The notes under the pieces were generated by a model that did no database searches, was not told where the DNA came from, and saw nothing but the letters and a program-made list of their open reading frames with translations. From positions 15,681,800 through 15,745,799 of the forward strand of contig JASEVX010000010.1 in the NCBI GenBank assembly GCA_031761405.1: a stretch of 64,000 nucleotides of DNA, in the 5' to 3' direction. A program made the position numbers and the translations under genes. Shown in pieces: positions 22,401-34,400 of this stretch (positions are counted from its first letter, which is position 1; each line of letters starts with the position of its first letter). Source of the DNA: Serripes groenlandicus. Its lineage: Eukaryota > Mollusca > Bivalvia > Cardiida > Cardiidae.

Positions 22401-25400
22401 TATATGTCCAAAAAACGTCCGAAAATTGAGCACAGGTCGTTTATTATACGTTCAGAATAACCCTAAATAAAGTATAAAGGGTGAAGGTGTATAAAATCGA
22501 GAATTATCACACGTACGTTTACTGAGTTCTTATCCTGTGTGACCAGACATCACCTTGACGACCGGCTTATACTTATACTTGGAAAATCGCCATTTTTTTA
22601 AAAAAGTACCAGTATTCGGATAAACCTGAAATTGGATACCGATTTTTGATTCAAAAAATGAATATTTGAATATCGTTTTCAGTACTGGTATTTGTTCCCA
22701 TCCCATCTCTACAGATTTACCGTAATTTTCCCCTAGATGTTTTCAAAGTCCTCTGCTGAAGATTTTTGTATGCAGGAAAGGGTTGAATGTTTCCATGTTT
22801 ACTTTGTAGGAGACAACGAGTGTGGGAAAACAACTCTGATAGCCAAACTTCAAGGCATTGAAGAACCAAAGAAAGGTATTGGACTAGAATACTACTACCT
22901 GAATGTCAGAGATGAATATAATGATGGTAAGTATGGGCTTGGCCGTTCTTTTGATTACCCTTTTAGCATGAGTTGTGGGTACTTTTCAGTTTTAAAAGGG
23001 AATATATGCTTCATAAAATGCCAGATTGGGGAATTATTTCTAATAAAAAGAGAGGATTTCAGCAGACAGGAATTTAAATTCAAAAGTATTTAACATCATT
23101 GTTAAACCTTTTCTCTGGTGCAGTTGAATTCTTATAACTAAAGCTGCAGAAACTTTTCGAAAACATTGTTGAAAAGGAGAAGCTCTTCTTTTTTAACGGT
23201 GGAATTTGTTACTAAGGTTGGGTAAAAATATACAACCTAGAGGCTATGGAATTTCGGCAGACAAAAAGCCCCAAAAAAAGGCCTGGAGCTATTTTGACCA
23301 CATGATCAAATGCCTTGGACTATGTATTTTGGTTAAATAAATGAGCCCAAGGAAATCACTAATTTAATTTTCACTAACAAGTCCCTGATTCATTCTATGT
23401 GTTTAGGACACTAAGACTCTTTGATAACAAAACCACTGCCAGAAAGTAAATCATCTCTGCATTGAAATACATTATAATAGGAACAGCTTCTACAAATCAC
23501 CAAAAGTTGTCTTTTTAAGGGGAAAAAGGCTTTTAAAAACATCTGGAGCAATTTTCAAAAGATGTGTCAGGCAAAGTTGTCCATAAATTGGTTTCCTTGG
23601 TGAATTGTGTTGACATATTATGGTCATTCAAAAATGTAAGTGTTTTTTTTTTTTTTTTTTCCAGAACAAGCTAAGTTAGGTGTATGGGCACTAGACGGAG
23701 ATTTGAGCCACACTGGCTTGTTAAAATACGCACTGAAGGAGGAGAACTTCGAGCATTCACTAGTCATCATAACGGCGTCCATGGCACATCCATGGTCCAT
23801 CATTGATTCGTTGGAAAAATGGGTCTCAGTGTTACGGCACCATATAGACAGATTAAAGATTATACCGGAAGATAGACGAGACTATGAACAAAGTTGTAAG
23901 TTATTTGGATTAACCCTTAACCCTTTTTCACATAACAACAACTCTGCAGCAGACGATTTTGAAAAGATACCCGAACTTTTTTGGAACTCCGTTTAACTCT
24001 TTCCCTCATACGACAATTCTGCAGCAGACGACTTTGAACATATTTTGTCAAAAAATAGAAAATCTCTATAATTGAATGGATAACCTATGACTAAAAGTGG
24101 AAAACATTGTGGCAAAAGGAGAAATTGCCTCTTTCCCTCATACAGACGCTTTCTGAAGCCTATTCAGCAGACACCTTTTTGAAAACATAGTGACAAAATA
24201 AAAATTGCTCAAAACGAGCAATTTCTCCTTTTGCCACAATGTTATCAACTTTTAGTCATAGGTTATCCATTCAATTATAAAGATTTTTCATTTTTTGACA
24301 AAATATGTTCAAAGTTGTCTGCTGCAGAATTGAAGTATGAGGGAAAGGGTTAAAAAAAAAAAAAAAAAAATGATAGAAAAGTGACAAACCTGTCATATAA
24401 GCCTGATTTATAATACAGACTGGTCTGTTAAACCTTTGTTATAGACTGGTGTGTACTATTGATTCCTGTACAGCTGTTGATACACTCTTACTAATTACCT
24501 CTGTTATGGACATAGTCGAGTATATAGACTTAACAATGAACAATTTCCCTTGATTATTTTTAGAATCGTCTGCTTTGAAAACATCTTGAAAACGTTCCCT
24601 TTTGATACAGAGTTCAACAAGACATTTTCTGGAAAGGAAATGTTTCTGATTGTGAGCAGTTTTCCTTGTCCCACAATGTTCGACTCATTCCCAATTTATG
24701 AAATAAATAGCAAACTACAGTCAAACTTGCGATCAGCAGCCACCCAAGGGACATGATGAAACTGGCTGCTTAAGACAGGTGGCTGCTTATCACAAGTTTC
24801 ATGACTTGGTCGGATTTGTTCAAGTCAGTTGACACAATATTACATATGTAACTGTTAGGAATAGTCATTACATTACAAATAGTAAATTGTCTTTATAAAC
24901 TTGTATTTAAACATTGTTATGAAGATTTGTAGCTTTTTTCTATCAAATATTTCATTGTGCTATCTATTATTTAGTTTAAACCGACGTTTACAACTAACTT
25001 GACTATCAAATACTTTTTTACTTCACTTTGAAATTCGCCGAATGACATATCCGGAAAAAATAGCGTCCGAATCTACGTCTACTTCTTGCAGAAAGTTTTA
25101 CTCGATAATCTTTAGATTTAAAATGGAAATGGCTAATATAAATTGACTTGGGGCTTCAAGTAGACATTAACTTTCGTTTTAACATATTAATGTACTGTCT
25201 TTCGGTCTAAATCGCTCATAAATGTCTTTTTCAATTTATCAATTTTGCCCGACATCGTAAACAGAAAATAAACCAAAATCGCAACTTCTTGTTGATGAAT
25301 CATACAACTATCATTCGGCACACATCGGCTGTTTTCGGTAACCTAGATCTAACATGTAAACAGATTACGCGTATGAAAAAACCCGATAATGTGATTGTCA

Positions 25401-28400
25401 CAGTATGCTTTATTACCTGTATGTATTAAACACCGATCATTTAACACCTTGCAAATCCAAGTCGTGTGTTGGTTGATTGACCGTTGAACACAATAAGATT
25501 ACAGTTAATCTCGACCAATTAGTGTGGCCGCTGGCCGCGTTTCAAAGGGGACCGCTGATCAAGGCAGTTTATAGAGTATAATTGGTTGGGAGGGATTTAA
25601 AGTGACCGTTTAACGCCGGTGACCGCTGATCGCATGTGACCGCTTACACAAGTTTGACTGTACTTTGAAAACACCTAGGCAAACATATGGGAACTCTCTC
25701 TAAACGAAATATCTATTATTGAAATGAGTTTTAACCCTTTCCCTCATATACACGCTATCTGACGCCTCTGCAGCAGACGGCTTTTTGAAAACATAGTGAC
25801 AAAAGAAGAAATTGCACAAAACGTGCAATTTCTCCTTTTGCCACAATGTTTTCCACTTTTTGTCATAGGTTATCCATATTGGGGGTTTTCTATGTTTTGA
25901 CAAAATATGTTCAAAGTCATCTGCTTCAGAATTGTCGTATGAGGGAAAGGGTTAAAACATTGTAGAAAAAGCCATCTGCTGAAGATGGGTCAAAATGTGT
26001 CTGCATGTGACTAAGGGATATTCATGCCAGTAGTGGTTTCCCTCCTTGGCACTCAGGATTGCATTTCAAATAATACGATGGTGTCGGGGTAAATATTCGG
26101 CAGTGATATAACAAAGATACTGTTGAAATTGGCATCAAACACCATTCAAACACTCAACTTCTATGTTAACATTTTATAATCAAATTTGACTTGTGAGCCA
26201 TGACCTTTGCAGATTAATATATATATCAATCAATCATTTTAAATTCAATAGACAAAGTAGTGATGCACCATAATGTATCTAGTGTATACGGTATTGGATT
26301 CATTATTTGAAAGAATTGACTGCCATTATTACTGTCAGAGGTCCAGATAAAGAGGGGTATTCAGCTCTTTTTCCCACAATTTTTCTCTTATTATTAAAGC
26401 AAACCCTATGTTGTGGGTACTCAAAAGAATCGTCTCGCTGAGACGATTCTTTTGAGTACCCACAATATAGGGTTAGAGGGTCAAATAAGCTTTTAAGAAC
26501 ATGCAAAACGCCCCTTATCTAGAGCTTTGTTATTAACATGATTTATGTCACGAAAATGTGTTTTTTCCTGAAATATTATCGCTCACTGGTCAAATTATAC
26601 CTATAGATATGTACATTTCTAATTTAAAAGTGTTTGCTTACTTACAGTAATAAGATTTTATCAAGAATATGTGGAGCCGGATGAGAACACCCCTGTCAAT
26701 CAGACTTTACGGCGAGAAGCAAACCCATTACATCCACAGGCCCCAGCCACAGTGGACGAGGATAAAGTGTTATTACCTCTAGGAGAAAACATTCTTTCAC
26801 AAAATTTAGGAATACCAATTATAGTAGTTATAACTAAGGTAAGTTTAGAAGATTTAGACAAAATATCGGTCCCCTCTTTAAAACTGGTCTTATTTAGGAA
26901 TCTAGATAAGGGGTGTGATTCATGTTCTTAAATCATTAACCTTTTCCAAGATATAAAATAAAGACAAATTTTCATACATGTATTTGCAGCAAGTAACTTT
27001 TGAAAACATTGTGTCTTAAAGAGAAATTGCTCAAAATGAGCGGTATCTCCTTTTGTGACAATTTTTTAAACTATTCAATAATGAATAAATGATATATTTC
27101 ATTTTTTGAAACTGTCCATATTTTTGCCTGCCGTAAATGTTTCCCAAACATAGGGTTTGAGGGCCAAATTAGGAGACCACCTTGGAAGTGTAGTGGGTAT
27201 AGCAACCACCTTATAAGTCTAGGGGTAAGATCATCCGCCTTGAATGTGGGAGACCAGAGTTCAATCCCCGGACAGAATACAAAATATTAAAAAAAAATGG
27301 TAGTAGTGGCTTCCCTCCTTGGCGCTCAGGGTTTCGGGGATAGCATTACAGATACAGTGGAACCTGTGTATAGAGACCACCATGGGAAGGCAACACTGGT
27401 CTTAGTTCAATAGTTGTCTTTAATTGCAGGGTTGAACCTGTGTATGGAGACCACCATGGGAAGGCAATACTCTGGTCTTCATTCACAGGTGGTCTTTAAT
27501 TACAGGGTCATTTATGCAGAAAATGTGTTAATTTGGAAACTAAAAGTGAGGTTGCTATATATACAGGGAATTGCAATTTCAAAGTGGTCTTAAGCAAAGG
27601 TTTGACTATAACTCAACTACTGTTTTGAACAGGTATAAAACACTTTACAAATAAAGATCAAATTTAGGAATTTAGATACTGAAATGCTGCCGTTACCTAG
27701 AGCTCTTTTGACAACTTGTGTTTCCATTTTCAGGCAGATGCAATCTCGACATTGGAAAAAGAACATGACTACAAAGAGGAGCATTTTGACTTTATTCAAA
27801 TGTATATTAGACAACTATGTTTAAGTTGTATCCTTTTACTACATGTTACAATCATGATCTATTTTCAAAGCAGAAAGACCTTTTTTAGCTTGTCTATTTT
27901 TCAAAGAAAATAGTTGGGCTATTTGATACCCTTGGTGTCATCACAAAACTTTAGCCCTACCTCATAACTCAGCATTTTCAAATGAAACTTGGTATGCATG
28001 GAACAGATGTCTATACCAAGTCACATAATTCTGGCTTTAATAATTATTCAGCAATGCCCCTTTTTCAACTTAGAAAAAGGCAAACAAGCATTGGCATTCA
28101 CTTGCGGTGCTCTTGCTTAAGTCCAGGGCTGTACAAATCCCATAGCCCGACGCCCGGGACAAGTCATAAATCGCATCGGGCAAGTCGCTAATTGCAACAT
28201 CTCAGTCCCGGACAAGTGGCATTTTCCAAAAATCCACGTCCCATTATATCAACCCATTTACGTAACAATGTAAATTACTGTGTCTGGTAGCCCGGCTTAA
28301 TTACTAACACACATGTCTGTCGTGTATAAATGTGACTGTATGTTACATGCGAAAAACCATTCGCGCGTGACCATAACAAATCAATAACAGTAGGCGGAGT

Positions 28401-31400
28401 TAACCACCTGTCAGATCGAGTGATTTCAGCCAACCGAATCGCGTCAGTAATAGTCGATTAACGTGATATATATGTATCCAATAAGGCTGTCCAATCATAA
28501 GTGACAATTGTTCCTTGGGGCTGTGTTATTCATGAAAGCTAGGGAATTACTTATGGATCGGTCTCATTAAAATATTCCCGTAAATGTATTTTGATCCATA
28601 TTTCTACTTTCGGTATGCGATGTTTGCAAACTGGTGCAAACCGGTTCAGAAAGACTTGTAAGAAATTCTCGCCATGCAGAAGTAAATAAAATAAATTCGA
28701 TCCAAATTAAAGACAATACGACGACTGCTAAAAATTATCTTGCCGTTTATCAATTTGAAATACCTTCAAGATCGACATAATATTCGTCATATCAGGGACA
28801 CAAAGACAATTGTTTGGAATGAAATATATAAATGATTCCCCGAGTATGATAATGCCCAATCACGGCTTTGTTTACCAAAATTAATTAGCATAAATGGCGG
28901 GAAAAAAATCATATGATTTAATAGTTGCGATTTCATTGGATGAAATGAGAAATTGGGTGAATGACATTCGCGACCTGACGACCCCGATGTTTACATTCAA
29001 CGCTGTTTACCGATTTCTAATTCTCAAAGTAGGGAACCATGATTAACATTGCGCAATCATCAAAATGGCGGCTATGCTGCGACAGCTCGCTGCGAATAAT
29101 ACCGCAACACCAATCTGACTAAAGTACACGATCTGACTAAATGTAAATGCGTAGCGTTAATAGGAGATGATTTTAATGAGATTGACCGCAACACATGAAA
29201 CAAATTTCACGTTTTGTTGTCTTTCATTTTTTTTGACAAGATTTTTTGATTTAATAACTACATTGAACCTGATAAATTTGACTTTTGGTTAATAAAATTG
29301 AATTTATCAATGTCTTTCTTTGTAAAACTGACCCTGGTATCAAACACTGCCCTGTTTCGGTGAGGGACCTAAATCGGTGACATTATTTTGTTATCTTCAA
29401 TTTGAAAAGTGCTATTGCATCATTTGACTATGTTGTCTCAAGTTTAATATTTCTGTCAATAGCTTTTGAATCTTTTGTAAATATGGATAAAATACATACA
29501 TTTTATGCAGAATATTTCAAATAACCTAGTGAAAAATAATCTCTTAACCAAATTTCATTTTTTTAACTGAATGCTGCACTACAGGTCTTTTGCAATAATG
29601 TTATTTGAATTGGTCACTACCCTTAAATCATGTACAGTGTGTGCTCTTAATGTTATCTTTATACTGAACTAGAAAATAACCCACTAAAAAACAAATAAAA
29701 CACTCAAGAAACCGCGATCCGGGCTACCACGCAATTCTTAAATTTGTCGCATGTTAAACTTGGTCTGCAGAAAAGTGGGACAAGTGAGAATCTTAGCAGG
29801 ACAAGTGGCATTCTGAAAGTCACTTGTCCTGGACAAGTGGCTGAATTTTTTTTTTGTACAGCCCTGAAGTCTCTCCCTAACTTTTCGGTAAACCTATGTT
29901 AACTGGTCTTGACATAGGTGTCATTGTTAACTGGCTTAATGTGTAGGTGTGTACACCTATCAACTCTAATGTCGGCAAACCATCCTTTTTAGCTCGACTA
30001 TTCGAAGAAAAAGGAGAGCTATTGTAGTCACCCCGGCGTCGCCGTAGGCGTTGGTTAAAGTTTTTGTGCAAGCTAGCATTTACCCTTATAACTTACATAC
30101 TTACAACTTCATAGCAAGTTGGTGACTACACAGTTTGGAGTCAGTAGGTCAAAGGTCAAGGTCACTGTATCTTTCTATATAGAAACAGTTCATGGTTAAA
30201 GTTTTTGTGCAAGCTAGCATTTACCCGTATAACTAACATACGCCTAGGCCTATGGTCTTTAAACTTTGTATGGACATTCTTCATAGCAAGTTGTTGATGC
30301 CTATAAACTTTAAAGTCAGTAGGTCAAAGGTCAAGGTCACTGTGACCTTCTATATGGAAACAGTTCATGGTTAAAAGGTTTTGTGCAAGCTAGCATTTAC
30401 CCTTATAACTAACATACACTTAGGCCTGTGATCTTCAAGTTGGTTTTGCCTAGAGAGTTTGGAGTTAGTAGGTCAAAGGTAAAGGTCACTGTGACCTTTC
30501 TGTAAAGAAATAGTTAATGGTTAAAGTTTTTGTGAAAGCTAGCATTTACCCTTATAACTTACATACCTATGATCTTCAAACTTGGTATGGACATACATCA
30601 TAGCAAGTTGGTGATGCCTAGAGAGTTTGGAGTCAATAGGTCAAAGGTCAAGTTTACTGTGACCTTCAATACAGAAACATTCCTTGCTTTAAAACTACTG
30701 ATTGCTTAGGCCTATGATCCTGAAACTTAGTTTGGGTAATGGTCATGATCAGCACTTGACTGAAACAGGTCATGGGATCATAAGGTCAAAGGTGTAACTT
30801 TGACCTTTAACGAAAAAAACAGTATTTTTGGCAATAACTTTGAACTAGTTGCATATGGTGCAAATTATTGCCCTATGGATAAAGGTTTGCGTGCAACTAC
30901 ATTATGAGTCCATATCTTAGTAACTCCTTGATGCATTCCATTGAAACATTATACAACCCTTCCCAACCATCACACCTACACAAATAATCAAGTTATATAT
31001 CCAGCATATAATGCAAATTATCACCCTTTAAGACATTTTGGTTAATGTTAAGAATGCAACTACATTAGAGTCCATTATCTCAGTAATCAAATAAGCGGTG
31101 GAATAGTCGAGCATGCTGTCCTCCGACAGCTCTTGTTACATTTTGCATTGCTGAACCCTTCCTTTCTCCCATACAACTAATCAGCAGTAGACAACCCAAA
31201 AGATCTTGGCAAAAACATGGATTGTTTGATTGATTGGGGTTTAATGCCGTTTTCTACAATGTATAGTCATATCACAGCGGCAAGTTCACCTACTTATGTG
31301 TTTCCTGGCTTTCGAATACCAGTACATTCTTTCCAAGCAACTGGCTGATTTTTCACATAGACTGACGCTTGTCACAGTGACTTTTATCAAACGTCAGAAA

Positions 31401-34400
31401 GAATGTTGGCCAAACTGTGGTTCAAACTCACAACCCCTCGATTGACTGCTCACAAAGCTACCAACTGAATTACCCGGGCTCAGCAAAAAGCATGGCAAAT
31501 CTCTAATAATGAAAGTATAAAAAAGGAATTTAAAACAATGTAGAAAAGGAGAAATTGCTCTTTTTTCCTTAAAAGGTTTTCTAAAGTTCTTCATGAGAGA
31601 AGTGGTTAAAATGCTATAATTGCCTGATGGGTAAGCTGCATTTCTTAATATTCATTTAATCCCTTTCCCAATTGCTGACACATCTGCATCACAATGTTTT
31701 CAAAAGTCGTCTGCTGCAGTGGCGTCAGAAAGCCTCTTTATGTGGGAAAGGGTTTTGAGCTTTAATTTCATTCGACTAGCACTTGCCAAATTGTTTAGAG
31801 TTTTAGGACAATATGAAAACATCCCTGTTAACTCTTTCCCTCATATAGACGCTTTCTGACGCCCCTGTAGCAAAAGGCTTTTTGAAAACATAGTGACAAA
31901 GGAAGAAATTGCTCTAAACGAGCAATTTCTCCTTTTGTCACAAGGTTTTCCACTTTTAGTCATAGGTTATCCATTCAATTAAAGAGATTTTCTTTTTTTT
32001 GACAACATATGTTCAAAGTCGTCTGCTGCAGAATTGTCGTATGAGGGAAAGGGTTAACTCCTCCAACTATAGGTATCTATGATGATATCTAAAATGTAGA
32101 AACCGGCCTTCATTTAAAAATGAAACAAAAGTGTGTATTAAATTCCTTGACCTTAGCTTAGATGGTGCTGCAGTGTGTTACACATCTGTAAAGGAAGAGA
32201 AGAATTGTGATCTTTTACATAAATATTTATTACATAGAATATATGGATTTCCATTTAACTCAACTGCATATGTTGTGGAAAAAGATTGTGTGTTCATGTA
32301 AGTATCATTATCAGTTCACTTCTACATCATGTATGTTCATGTAATCATCTTAAACAGTTCACTGCTACATGTGTGTTCAATTAAACATCTTAAACTGTTC
32401 ACTACTACAAAAAAAAGTGTGTGTGTTTCAGTAATTATCTCAAACTGTTCAATTCTCCATGTGTTTCATGTTAATTTTGTATTAAGAATTGTTTGTTGCT
32501 ATATATGTGAGTGAGCAAGAATCACAAATTGAGCCCCAGGCCGCCGCCCACTTATAGTAAATCTTCAGTCGGCAACTTTGAAAGCATACAGGCAAAAATA
32601 TTAAAAATATCTAATAATGAAAGTATATTTATTAAATAAGTTGACATCGTCACAAAAGTCTGCTCTAGATTACAGTTTAAGTTTGCTCAGGAATTGCTGT
32701 GATGTAACTAAAATACCGATGGTAATTATCATGGAAAAAAAAGAGTACAACTAATGTCTTGCTTGTTTCTGTTTTCAGACCCACAGGCTGGGATAACGAT
32801 AAAAAGATAGCTATATTACATGAAAATTTACAAAATATAAAAGCACATGAAGCATATGAAGATGTCGTAGCAAAACCAATAACTAGAAAGGTATGTAACT
32901 ACGGTATTTTTTTTCATTGAGCTATGGTCTTATATACTTTTCTCAATGAATATTCGTGAACTACTTTAGCCTCCTTTTCAATAAAAGAAGCCTATTTAAG
33001 GTAAAGGGTTAAAAAGCAGAAAATTGAAGGGATTTTTTTTTTTATGTTAACCCTTTCCCACATACAACAAATCTATAGCAAATGACTGAAAAAATCTATT
33101 GGAAAAATATGGGAAAATCTCTGAATGAAAGTAAATGTATAATTATTTAAAAGAGTTGAAAAGATTGTGGCAAAAGGAGCAATTTCTCCTTTTTTTGCAA
33201 CAAGGATTTCAGAAAGTTGTCTGCATCATAAAGTGTCTGTATGTGGGAAAGGTTTTAAGCTATTAACTCTCCATTTCAGCCAGTACAAAGAGACGCAGAA
33301 GTAACGGTAGAAGACGTACAAGTGTTCCTCATGAAACAACAGTCCTATCTGAGTAAAGCACCATCACCCAGTGCGGGAGGGGTACGTTTTACTTTATCTA
33401 TTTAACCCTTTCCCTCGCACGGCAATTCTGCAGCAGACGACTTTGAACGTATTTTGTCAAAAAATAGAACATCTCCATAATTGAATGGATAACTTATGAC
33501 AAAAAGTGGAAAACATTGTGGCAAAAGGAGAAATTGCACGTTTTGTGCAATTTCTTCTTTTGTCACTATGTTTTCAAAAAGCTGTGCTGCAGAGGCGTCA
33601 GAAAGCGTCTATATGAGGGAAAGGGTTGAACACCCTTTTGGTATTTTACATACAATAAAACTGCAGCAGACGACTTTGAACATATCAAAGCAAAGATATG
33701 GAAAATTGACCATATATATGAAAGTATAATTATTAAATACAGTTGAAAGCATTGTGAGAAAAAGAGAAATTGCTCATCATGATAAATTTCTCATCTTGTC
33801 ACAATTTTTTCTAAAGACGTCTGCTGCAGAGGTGTCCCCTTGAAAATTCTTCCTTGATGACATGTTATACTGTTTGACTTGAATTAACCCTTTCCCTAAT
33901 ACTGTTGCCCTTTTGACGCATCTGCTGCAGAAAACTTTTGAAAAAAACTGGCAATAGGAGAAATTACTCGCAATGATTTGCAGATCAATTTCTCATTTTG
34001 CCACAATGTTTTCAAGTTTTTTAATTCTTTAATCTCATGAGTAAACTAAGGGATCTAGAAAGAACATTACCTAATATTTGTGTTTTTGATAATGCTCTAA
34101 TTTAGCCATTAATGTGCGGTCAATGAAATTATTATTTATAACTCCCATGTCTTTAATTGAATGGATAACCTATGACTAAAAGTGGAAAACATTGTGTCAA
34201 AAGGAGAATTTTTTTGTCACTATGTTTTCAAAAAGCCGTCTGCTGCAGAGGCGTCAGAAAACGTCTATATAAGGGAAAGGGTTAAGTCTGATCCATCATG
34301 ATTCAACTGCATATCAATGTTGTACCGCCTCAGTGGTGTAGTGGTAGAGCAACTGCCTTGATGTGGGAGGTCACGAGTTCAATCCCTTGCCGGGTCATAC

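Noticed and set aside
28893..29045. Short open stretch [18 protein letters not shown] as a transposase fragment
   Set aside because: Too short, with no catalytic motif or splice support; left as unknown interior of the hAT-like element.
34329..34400. Possible functional tRNA gene
   Set aside because: A and B boxes are present, but the acceptor stem does not pair and a SINE body follows.
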